From: Sphaerosporella brunnea
Lineage: Eukaryota > Ascomycota > Pezizomycetes > Pezizales > Pyronemataceae
Direction: 5' to 3'
Assembly (NCBI GenBank): GCA_008704415.1
Contig: VXIS01000160.1
Location: 1 to 64,000 of the forward strand
DNA length: 64,000 nt
Of the stretch, positions 24,626 to 33,669 are shown one piece after another (position 1 is the stretch's first letter; each line of letters starts with the position of its first letter). A program made the position numbers and the translations under genes. The notes below the pieces were generated by a model. The model did not search any database. It was not told the DNA's origin and was given only the letters and a program-made list of their open reading frames with translations.

Positions 24626-25695
24626 CGTGACGAAAAGACTGAGCTGTGCAGCTGGCCATAGCGGTTGAAAGCTGCCATAGCGACGCCGTCGTCGTAGGGA
24701 TCGAATCTTTCGTCTCGCTTGCGTAGGTTATACGTTCGAGACTGTAAGATTTCTAAGGTTTCGCCCAAAAATACCGCGATCTAGGTGTGTATAAAAGCTT
24801 CTTTGCGGTCGATGGGCGCTGCGATGAGAACCCGAACCGCCAAAAATAGGTGCAGTGTTCAAACACTGGGTTATGGAGCGCTGAAATAGAGATGAGACCA
24901 TTAAAAAAAATATATATATATATATGGAATATGAGGGCGAAATATGGCAATGATGTGGCCCCGTCGTCAATATGTGCCTTCGGAGCGCTCATTCTCAACG
25001 AGGTTTTCCTATCTCCATCCCCCTCATTTAATCTTTGTTAATTCATTGAATAGAAACCTGATACAAGACAAAAAGCGGAATCAGCTCGGCGCCCAAACAG
25101 CGGACAGGCTCGCCTACATTCACGTCAATATGCGCATCCTAGAGCGGGGAGGTCAGGAACCAGGCAGTCGGCATGAACTGCCAACGCCAGGATTGGTTGA
25201 ATTTGAGGAAGACGCTCAGGAAGCCTACAATCAGCCATCCTGGGCCTGATGGTGGGCATGAGGTTACGCGACACGAAGTCCAGAAAAACTCAAAAAATAG
25301 CTTTCTCGTGACATTTTTAAATGCGGATCACTCGTTCTCTTTAGCTTTGCTATGGTTTTGCTATAGTTTGACGTAACTTTGGAAATTGTACCGTACGAAA
25401 GAATGGTATATAATCTTCTCAGACCACTACCGCCGTCGCGATTTTGCATGGTCCAAGCTTTCCAAATCCATCGTCGCGAGTCTTTTTATGACATCACGAG
25501 ATTGCATGACTGGTGGAAGCCCGCCCCTCAGTCTTACAGAGTGCATCTTGTTTAGGGGACGGGAGGGAGGTTTCCCCAGAGTTCTCACGCGGTAATCAGT
25601 TTAAAAACAAGCCGTCGCTGTCTCCACCAAGCGGAGCCTGCCGACGGCTCGGTTTAAGGCCGCCTGCACTAGAAAAAAATTTGACTTTCAACAAA
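24626..25695. other. Gene-free spacer
   Basis: No supported gene. Near 24904-24925 there is a short A/TA-rich run. The end of the interval holds the likely RNA polymerase III terminator of the adjacent tRNA gene (an A7 run at 25673-25679, T7 on the minus strand). Confidence 0.5.
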
Positions 25696-25766
25696 TGCAT
25701 CCGTCGGGAGTCGAACCCGAGCCAATTGCTTGGAAGGCAATTATCCTACCGTTGGACCACGGAAGC
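25696..25766 (-). tRNA. tRNA-Gly (anticodon UCC), copy 1
   Basis: 71 nt, intronless. It folds as a standard cloverleaf: D-arm GGTCCAACGGTAGGAT region, anticodon stem ATTGC/GCAAT around loop CTTCCAA (anticodon TCC), and T-arm with B-box GGGTTCGACTCCC. The acceptor stem GCTTCCG/CGGATGC has one mismatch, T-T at position 3:70. Discriminator base A. A T7 run lies 17 nt downstream. Identical to the copy at 58936-59006. Confidence 0.95.
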
Positions 25767-25870
25767 TGATTGTATCTTATTTGAAGTATTTTCTCTTCTC
25801 ACAGTATCATCATAGAGTAGATAAACCAAGCTATTCGCCATGCACCGAATTGAACCCCTTGATATCCCAT

Positions 25871-27754
25871 CTAACAAGTAGTACTAAACACACCCTTCGT
25901 CCTCCACTTCCTCCAGAGATTACTCTCACTACTTTCCGCACTGTCCGACTTCAGATCAAGGCCATCCTTATCATGCGGGTGAACATAAGCGTCCACCAAT
26001 TTCCGTCCACGGTCCGCCCACGAACCCGAAGTGTTTCCCAAGCTCGTGACAGATTTTTCGATGCGCGGGGCCTGGGGGCACGCAAACGCTTCGATGTCCA
26101 CGATATCACTCTTCATGAGTGTTTCCGTCGTGGAAAGGATGTCTGAAATCAACATGTCCAGGAGATCTGCGGACATGGATTCGCGGACGACCACACGGAG
26201 AATCTCGATGGAGGAGGTGTTGGGAGGAAGGTTGTAGTCTGTTTTTCGTTAGTTTTGCTTGGAAGGGTGGGGGAGAGACGTACTGGGGATGATGTAGCCC
26301 TTGACTCGGAGCAAAGTACTGACACTCGCCTGCTTGACATGTGGGTATTCCTTCCGGAATTCATCGTTAAATCTAAATGCAACCACCGGAAGACCCGGGT
26401 TGTAGAGCTTTGCATCGTTCTCGTTAATTTGTCCCAGCCTCCTTTGGGCCTCGTAGCCCCAGCTGCCACGTTTGCGGTGGATGTCCGAGACGCAAGTGTA
26501 CCATCCGCTTGCCTCAAGAGCTTTCGACAACATCCGCGCGTTTGTGAGAGCATTGTGCATAATGCTTACGTACCCCTCCTTACCGAGTGATAGGAAGTTG
26601 AAGTACTGAGCGATGACCTGTGCGCATGGCCTGGAAAAGTTGAGGGTGAAGGTCTGCTCTGTACCTCCAAGGTAGTGAAGCTCGAAGATAAGATCTTTGG
26701 GAAGCCACTTCTCGTTGCGCCAGATTGCCCACCCAAGGCCAGCATATACGAGTCCGAATTTGTGGCCGGAGGTCGAGATCGAGTGAACACGCGGGAGGCG
26801 GAAATCCCAGAGTCCGTCGCAGCAGCCGGTGAAAGGGACCACCATAGCACCGGAAGCTCCGTCGATGTGGATCGGGATGGAGTGGCCGGTTTCTTTTTCG
26901 AATTCATCGAGGACTTTGGAAATCTCCTCGACGGGTTCGTAGTGGCCGGTGTAGGTACTGCCGAGAATCGCGAAGACTCCGATCGTGTTCTCATCGATGT
27001 TTTCGCGAAGCTTGGTGACGTCGAGGCAGTAGTGGGACTCCTCGCTGACGGGAAGGATGCGGGCTTCGACTTCGAAGTAGCGGGCGAATCTGACAGGGTT
27101 AGCGTTTTGGATCAAGGCGGTATTGGGATGCTGCACTTCTCCAATGCTACTTGTGCATTCGCACCCATGATAATGTTGGGCTTTTCGGTGCTCTTTCCCT
27201 GCTCGCGGCGCTTCTGCTGCCACAGACGCTTCATAGCCAAACCACCAAGATGGATAGCCTCGCTGCTACCAGTAGTGGCGGCTCCGATGGCCGTCTCTCC
27301 CTTGGGAACATTCCACAGATTCCCCAGCATGGAAATGCAGCGGGCGTGGATGGCCTGGACAACAGGGTACTCATCCGCATCAGCCATGTTCTTGCCAACA
27401 TTTTCGGCCATGAGCCGGTCCGCGTATGGATCCATGAAGGTGTTCACGAAGGACGCCAGGTTCAGGTTGGGACGACCGTCCAGGTCAAGCTCGTCTTTGA
27501 TCAACTGGTAGATCGTGTGGCTGTCACTGCCGCTGTCAGGCAGCCTAAACTTCGGGATTTCCGCGCTGGCGGCGTAGCGGCCACTGTAGACGTGGTGGGT
27601 TGCGGCGGTGTCGCGCAGAGGCTGATGCTTGGGTGCATTCTCGCGGAGAGAGGCGATGAGCTCATCTGGGTCGATCTGCGGGCAAGTCACAGCTCAGCCA
27701 TTGTTCACAGACAGCTCCGTCTAGGGCAAGACATACGTGTTTTGAGAGCGACAT
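25871..27754 (-). CDS. gad: Glutamate decarboxylase (PLP-dependent)
   Basis: Four exons on the minus strand: 27754-27737, 27675-27137, 27089-26284, 26238-25871; 576 aa. It converts glutamate to GABA in the cytosol, the entry step of the GABA shunt. The sequence shows the group II decarboxylase fold: TTGSSEA near residue 150, HIDGASGA (the Asp that contacts the PLP pyridine nitrogen), and SISTSGHKFG with the PLP lysine near residue 295. Introns are 45-61 nt and each joint restores the family reading (for example ALEK joined to FARYFEVEAR). The first exon encodes only MSLSKH, chosen because GAD proteins begin this way and the donor GTATGT follows. A C-terminal tail of about 60 residues beyond the conserved domain is typical of fungal forms. 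The gene is head-to-head with the four-helix membrane protein at 28528. Confidence 0.93.
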
Positions 27755-28527
27755 GTTTCGGCAACAAGACTAGAAGAGACAGATAGCAGGTGGCTTCGAG
27801 TTCGTGCTCGGAAATGCGTTTTCGAAGGCGGCGATAAACGAACAGCAGCAGCACACAAGATATGGCAGAAAGAGCGCGGCGAGTGAGGAGCGTGCGGAGG
27901 GTTAATGAAGCCAAGTCCATCGTCTGCGATCTTTCCGCACTCGGGCTGGTGCAGAGAGAAGCTGCGCGCAGCAGCGATGACGGAGTGATGACGCGGATTC
28001 AGAACATCTTTTTTTCAGGCATGTATGTAATGGGAACTGAGCGTGGCAGGCTGGACAGCGGCCGTTGCTGCAACCGATCGACCTGGCGATCTGCTGCCCT
28101 CGGCACAGTGCGGCTGCGTCTCCAAGAACACGTCCTGGCGACGGACGGTTTCCTTGGCGACGGATGATGTCGATGATCTGCAGTGGCTGGCCGCGCGCAG
28201 AAGGCTTGTTTCCCCGCCAAGCAGAGCGCAAGCGAACGCGCAGGGAAACCCGGTTCCCCGCCGATCCCTCCGTTTTGCGGCTGTTCGCCGCGAATGCGTC
28301 TCGCTATTCTTAGCATTCCGCGTTTGGTTTCGGCGGGTCCCGTCCGCCATCCGGCAGCACCAGCCGCCTCATCGTGCGCTGCGTGGCATCATCATCCCGT
28401 GATGCACCGCTGCTCTGCACGCGCCGCAGCAGGCCATGCACGACGAGCAGGAGCAACCCGCTCTGCGGTGCTCTCTCTCTGCCCACAAAAAACTGCAAAA
28501 TCGTCATCCGATCCTCGCTAAACAAAA
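27755..28527. promoter_or_regulatory. Divergent promoter region between gad and the four-helix membrane protein gene
   Basis: This 773-bp GC-rich interval separates two divergent start codons and holds no supported gene. Overlapping open frames on both strands reflect base composition. No specific sites are assigned. Confidence 0.4.
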
Positions 28528-29229
28528 ATGCCGCGCCCGCCGCCCGGCAGCCCTACGCGCAAAGAGGCGCTCTTCGGCGTCCTCCTCGTCTGCGTCATCA
28601 CCATCTTCTGCATCTTCATCCTAGCCGCCGCGAAGATCGCGCGTGAGCTGAAGTCGGAAATCCCGGTGTTCTGGTATTGTGCTGCTTACCGTACTGTCTC
28701 TGATGATGTGGGCTGACACGGGAATGCCAGGGCAATCCTCTACACCACCGCCCTCGCAATCCTCTCGCTACTCTACTTGACTGTGCTGGTAGCCTACTAC
28801 CGCCCGCTGAGCGTGCACGCCTCGACCTTCGCCGTCAACTTTGTTCTTGGCGTGGCGTGGGCGATTGCCGTAGTCGCCGAGCTGATGGACCCGAACAACG
28901 TTTTCCCCAGCCGCATGGAACACGTGCAGAAGGAAGGAAGGAAGGGAGAAAGCGAAAGGCTCTTTCATGCGCGCGTGGCATTGAGTGGCGTTGTAGGTTT
29001 GTTGCTGCTGGTCATGTCGCTGGTCGGGTCGATGAGGGTCTTAGGGATTATCGGTCATTCGAGGCCGAGGGTGAGGGGGAGAGACAGCTTTGAACTGGAG
29101 GGGAGGGACAGAGGGAATCCGTCGTCGCCGGAGCCGGCTCCGAGGAATCAGAATACGATTAGACTGGTGCTGGCTAGGGTCGGCATCGTGAAGGATCGGA
29201 GCACTGCGACTACTAGTGCGGTCTTGTAG
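28528..29229 (+). CDS. Four-helix membrane protein (MARVEL-like topology), function unknown
   Basis: Exons 28528-28673 and 28731-29229; 214 aa. The 57-nt intron is removed inside a Trp codon, giving PVFWAILYTT. Four hydrophobic segments are visible: about residues 14-36, 45-72, 85-107 and 140-165. The C-terminal tail of about 45 residues is polar and basic/Pro-rich, probably cytosolic. Spacing and order resemble fungal MARVEL-domain proteins of the plasma membrane or secretory pathway, but there is no diagnostic motif, so this is a topology comparison only. The start at 28528 is the first ATG and is preceded by AACAAAA, a good fungal context. Confidence 0.75.
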
Positions 29230-29996
29230 GTTTGTTGAACGCCGGCGTTATGGTTTGCTTGCGGTTTGGGGATACCTGGTGGCTTTTGCTTTTGCATTTG
29301 TGCGCGAATCGATATCGGTGTGGAATTTGTACCGTTATGATGATATCCCGTGTTTCTCTTGATCTTGAACACCATGCCAATGTTCCGAACAACCTCCGAC
29401 TGGCTGATCCAAGCGTTCCTTTGCGACACCCACAGAAAGGCCGGCATGCCAGGTTATTCCGAGCAGCCAACGTTAACGGCTAGCTATTCGGAACAGCCAC
29501 GTCTCCCGCAACAATCACAATCTCAAACTCCACACCTTTACTATCATTTGCGATACCAAGTACATTTTTTTCATGGTAACAGCTACTGATATCTCCACAA
29601 ATCACGAGCGAACTGCATCACGGCGTGGCTTATGCAGAGGCGGAATTCTCTGACAACTGAAGCGACTGACCTCGCTCTCTTTACTCTATTGGTGGTTCCA
29701 AACATCGCTCATTACTCGCGAACCATTATACGATCAGAAAAGAGGAACCTAGAAGCATGGCCTGGACTGATCCCCAGAAAGCACCAGACCAGACCACGGT
29801 TTCTGGCCGAGTGACATCACATGTCCCCCGCCTCCTCGTCCAGAGCACTCACTCACTCAACCACCAACCATCAACCATCCAAATGCTTCTTCCCATTGCC
29901 ATTGATGCTCAAACGCCACCCTCCTCCTCCTGCTCCTCCTCCTCGGCCTCCTCCCCCAACCACGACTAACCAACCCACCACCACCCCATAACAACC
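29230..29996. other. Spacer, no gene seen
   Basis: Contains the 3' UTR of the upstream gene and the CT/CAAC-rich leader of the next one. No supported frame or RNA. Confidence 0.45.
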
Positions 29997-30926
29997 ATGC
30001 CCTCCCCAGGCCTCTACGCACTCTCCCTCCTCCCGCTCCTCTGCCTGCACCTACCGCTGACCCTCCTTCTGCTGTACACACTCACGCACGCGGCCGGCCT
30101 GCGGCAGCTGGTAAAATCCGCCTTCCACCTGGCGGGCTACACAGCGCTAACGTGGGTGTTCCTGCTCACGCTGCTAAGCTGGCACACACGCACGCTCGCC
30201 GTGGGGGCGCCGCAAGAGCTCGGCGGGGTAGCAGTGGTGCTGTGCAGCTGGATCGCGGCCTGCATCAGCAGCAGCAGCAGCAGCCACGGCCGGCGGCGAC
30301 GAGCGGCGGCTGCGGCGGGAGCAGTAGCAGCGACCGAAGCGGCAGCGTTGGCGGCGGGATACTTCCTCCGCCCCGCCGGCTACTACTGGATCTACATGCT
30401 GGTGCACACGCTCAGCACCTTAAGCTGTGCCTCCCCCCCCCCTCTCCTCCCCCTCCTCAGCCACCCACTGACAAGTAGGTGGACAGGCGCGCTTCTTCTC
30501 CTCCTCTTCGCCCAGCTGCCGCTGTCCCGGCGGCTATCGTTGCTGTTGCTATCGCTCGGCGCATCGCTGGCGCGGCAAGCCCTGCATCTGGCCCCGCACA
30601 CCACAAACACGCGGTATGTAGCCGACACGCTGCACCTGCTGGCGCTGAGCTGCATCTACGCCTTTGCGCTGCTGCTGCTGCTGCTGGGGGTTCCGGCGGC
30701 TAGCGCTCCTCCGTCGTGTTGGTGTTGTTGTGCGCGTGACCGCCGGAAGGCGCTGGACTCTGCCGCCGCGACCGGCGGTATCAGTATTCCCGGAGCTGGC
30801 TTTTACAGAGCGTGGGTTGTGGGCGGGCGTGGCCGTGGGAGGGAGGTGGAGGAGGGTATTTGGGTTAGCCATGGCTGGCAGGTTGTTACTGAGCCCCGCG
30901 AGGTGGTGGAGGCCAGGGATGTGTAA
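29997..30926 (+). CDS. Multi-pass membrane protein, leucine-rich, function unknown
   Basis: An intronless 309-aa frame starting MPSPGLYAL. It has about seven hydrophobic segments: residues about 5-28, 40-62, 73-90, 103-122, 130-150, 165-190 and 218-240. It ends in a soluble tail with a cysteine cluster (CWCCCARDRRK) and a Gly/Arg stretch. The overall shape, seven helices with a cytosolic tail, resembles uncharacterised fungal integral membrane proteins, but I recognise no family motif. Short Ser and Ala runs (residues about 91-115) come from AGC/GCG repeats. An AACAACCATGCC start context supports the ATG. No alternative frame over this stretch is better. Confidence 0.65.
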   Translation: MPSPGLYALSLLPLLCLHLPLTLLLLYTLTHAAGLRQLVKSAFHLAGYTALTWVFLLTLLSWHTRTLAVGAPQELGGVAVVLCSWIAACISSSSSSHGRRRRAAAAAGAVAATEAAALAAGYFLRPAGYYWIYMLVHTLSTLSCASPPPLLPLLSHPLTSRWTGALLLLLFAQLPLSRRLSLLLLSLGASLARQALHLAPHTTNTRYVADTLHLLALSCIYAFALLLLLLGVPAASAPPSCWCCCARDRRKALDSAAATGGISIPGAGFYRAWVVGGRGRGREVEEGIWVSHGWQVVTEPREVVEARDV

Positions 30927-31318
30927 TAGTTATGTGTGGGGCTGCTGTTTGTTATAAAGTCACCCGCCTGGATAGAAATGACGAGTATAATGGTGGCCAA
31001 AGATTATTTTTTTTCCCACCGAACCTCATTGTCGAGTGATGATCGATGTTTAACCACAAGGAAGTAGTTGCAATTGTTTCACCTCTACTATTACTGTAAC
31101 AACCCGTTGATGCTGTACTAAGTACTTGTACTACATAACCAGGTTGAACCAACAAAGCAATTAGATAAACATCAGTTGATTAGAAAGAAAAAAAGCAACC
31201 TCCATTAGTTAATATAATAACACATGCAATTACTTGCCACTACGTTAACAACAACGCAAAAAGAGAACAAAGTGGTATATCTCCGCCCCATCCCCCCCCC
31301 TCCGCCTACAAACCGCGT
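30927..31318. other. Convergent 3' ends, no gene seen
   Basis: AT-rich spacer between the stop of the membrane protein gene (30926) and the stop of the FAD oxidoreductase (31319). Confidence 0.5.
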
Positions 31319-32506
31319 CTACACCTTGCCACCACCAGGGTACTGTTTCCCCAGCGCCACATTCTTCCCGTTCCCAATAAAGTACGACCTCCCCTTCAAC
31401 AGCCACACCAAGAAGCCCCACACCCTCCAACTTCCCAGAATCCCCGTTCCCATCGCAAAGCCCCCACCAATCGGCACCAGGATGGGGGTAGGCTCTTCCT
31501 TATACTCCTTCCACTTGGTCTTATCCTCGCCCCTAATCGCCGCAAGGACATTATGCTCCACCGTCTCCAGCATGGGTTTGACAGTGATACTCTTCTTGTC
31601 CTTAACCCCAGCGGCGTCTCCCGTGGCCCAGATATTCTCCACCACAGTGCTCTGCATGTGCTTATTGACCTTGACCGACTTGGTCTCGTCAAGGAGCTCG
31701 AGGGGCAGGAACTGCGTATTCGGCACCAGACCGAACGTGGGGATGTGAAGGTCCGCCTCGATAGTCTCACCATCCGACAGGACAAGGACCTTCTTCCCAT
31801 CTTTTTCCGTCTCCTGGGAAACTCTGACTCCGTTCTTGACTACCACACCCAAGCTCTCCAACTGCTTCTGCGCCGCTTTTCCCACGTCTTCGCGAATCAT
31901 GGGTAAGGGTCTATCGCCGGAGGATAGAAGATAGATCTTTTTCCCGCTGCCTTTGTAGAGCGTGGCAAGCTCCCCCGCAGTCTCGACCCCTGTCGCCCCC
32001 GCGCCAGAAAGCACGATTGTCGCCGCGGCCTCGACGAGCGTATGGATCTCGGCGATCTTACGCTGCGTCTGCAGATGGGAGCCGACCGACTTAAACGGCC
32101 AGCCATCTGCGGCCGCCGAGCCAGTCGCAACAATGAGGTGGGTATACGCAACCTCTCTCACAGCGCCGACATTGCCGTCATCGTCGTTCTCGGTGACAAC
32201 AACAACATTCTCCTCAGGCTTCAGTGCGGTGGCTTTCCCCTGAACAAACTCGAAGCGGGTATCCGCGTATGTAGAGAAGCCGGGAATGAGTGGTGGAAAC
32301 GCGTCCGAGTTGTTGGTCGAGAATTGGTCGTTTTTGCTCAGGATGCGAGCTGCCGCGAAGTTCCAGTAGATGTGTGTAGACGGGTTGACGAGGATTAGCT
32401 TGTATTCGGAGGGCAGCGAGCGGAGGAGCTTGTGTGCGAGCGGGATGCCGGAGAAGGCGGCGCCGAGGAGGACGATGGTTGGGGTGGGGTTGGTGGTGGT
32501 GGTCAT
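31319..32506 (-). CDS. FAD-dependent oxidoreductase of the AIF/AMID (FSP1-like) family
   Basis: Single exon, 395 aa. A pyridine nucleotide-disulphide reductase fold is shown by an N-terminal dinucleotide site (VLLGAAFSG, residues 11-20, a variant GxGxxG), an IVATGSAA segment near 130, a second nucleotide-binding loop (LSGAGATGVETAGE) around 165-178 for NAD(P)H, and WATGDAAGV near 295, the usual FAD-contacting motif. Fungal members are related to AIF-like mitochondrion-associated inducer of death and to the NADH:quinone oxidoreductase FSP1. They oxidise NAD(P)H and probably reduce quinones at membranes; the substrate here is not known. No clear targeting peptide. The start is the only ATG before the first glycine motif. 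Confidence 0.88.
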   Translation of the reverse strand: MTTTTNPTPTIVLLGAAFSGIPLAHKLLRSLPSEYKLILVNPSTHIYWNFAAARILSKNDQFSTNNSDAFPPLIPGFSTYADTRFEFVQGKATALKPEENVVVVTENDDDGNVGAVREVAYTHLIVATGSAAADGWPFKSVGSHLQTQRKIAEIHTLVEAAATIVLSGAGATGVETAGELATLYKGSGKKIYLLSSGDRPLPMIREDVGKAAQKQLESLGVVVKNGVRVSQETEKDGKKVLVLSDGETIEADLHIPTFGLVPNTQFLPLELLDETKSVKVNKHMQSTVVENIWATGDAAGVKDKKSITVKPMLETVEHNVLAAIRGEDKTKWKEYKEEPTPILVPIGGGFAMGTGILGSWRVWGFLVWLLKGRSYFIGNGKNVALGKQYPGGGKV

Positions 32507-33669
32507 TGTTGATGTTTTGTTTGTTTGTGGGTTGTTGAGGGGAAAGGAAGGAATGGGGAATAGGAAATCAAATCAACGGAAAATCACTCCCCTCTTATAT
32601 AGTCTACCCAGTTAGAGAAAGTGATTGAAAAAACACGATTCGCTGGAGAGGTGAGCCAAGTGGCAAGCGTTGCGTGGTGTTGATCTGCCCCTACTTATCG
32701 TCAAATCAAAAGGATTGGAAATCCGGAAACCCTAACCCTGCTATCGTTAAAATTGCGGCAACACCCGGACCCGGCAACCCCTAACAAAAACACCTTTAAC
32801 TCCACGAGTTTTGAAGCAATTTGGTCGACCAAGGACTTTTCTTAAAGCTAGGAAGCTACTCTACAAGATCGTGTATCCGACGAAGCGAAAATCGCACTGA
32901 AAACTGCGACACTGCGACCGTATTCTCTTTCTTGGCGCCACAGGGTTAGGGTTTTGCATTTGACGACTACTCGCTTGCTCCAGGAACTCCGGTGTCAGCC
33001 AACTTTAATTTGCCGACAGTTGTGTAAGCCAGCTGCCCTGCTTAAAAATTCAGTCGTTCGGCACTTCGGTGTTTCTGTTCGTTCCGTCGGCCGATATCAT
33101 CCCCCGAAAGTGCGACCCATTATATAATCGAGCAAAGTGAGTTGTGGTGTTCTATGCATAAAACTCCTGGCATATTTGCCCACGCTACTCGACGATTTTT
33201 TAAGTATCCGGATGCTGGCCTGGGTTAGGGTTTCTTGGGCATCCGGATACTTAAAAAATCGTCGAGTAGCGAGCCGGTTGGCACTTTGGTCTTATAATCT
33301 CTTTCCATACAATTACTCTAGTGTCATGTAGTTAGCCGTATTCGCCAATTTCGACGCCGCGGAGCATACCTATCTACATAGTAGAAGTAGTTGGCTGAGC
33401 ATGTGTGATTGGTGGCTGATCGGGATGGAAAGGCTTGTTTTGACGTCAGGTAATACTGGGCCGTGATATAAATAGAAAATCGCTTCCAAATTCCTGCGGA
33501 TGATGACTCGGCCCGGAACTGATAAGTAGTAACCCCACAATGAAAAGCATTTCAATGGCCAAACTGCTGCTTATTACAATACAGACTACTCAAGATATTC
33601 CTAAGGTATTCCGGCACCAATCTTCAAACAAAAGCAACCAACGCATCTGGTATAAGAACCCCTTCACGA
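32507..33669. other. Promoter and repeat-bearing spacer between the FAD oxidoreductase and mtc5
   Basis: No protein or RNA gene is supported. The interval includes the oxidoreductase promoter, three short telomere-like TTAGGG-containing motifs (about 32728-32741, 32941-32955, 33221-33233) and a perfect 32-bp inverted repeat (33184-33270). Confidence 0.6.
33184..33270. repeat. Perfect 32-bp inverted repeat with 23-nt loop
   Basis: The arm at 33184-33215 (starts GCTACTCGACGATT, ends ATCCGGATGC) is matched base-for-base by its reverse complement at 33239-33270. The loop contains GGGTTAGGGTTT. Perfect identity over 32 bp in non-coding DNA implies a recent fold-back origin or active conservation. 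It could be a compact fold-back element or the remains of a MITE. Confidence 0.92.

Noticed and set aside
24849..24868. Near-palindrome around CAGTGTTCAAACACTG that resembles back-to-back MITE ends
   Set aside because: Only the first eight bases match the MITE terminus and no target duplication is seen.
26675..27511. 278-aa plus-strand open frame
   Set aside because: Antisense shadow of glutamate decarboxylase exons, which are supported by family motifs and splice joints.
29757..30081. Overlapping frames on both strands near 29.9 kb
   Set aside because: Produced by CTC/CCA repeats in the leader of the membrane protein gene.
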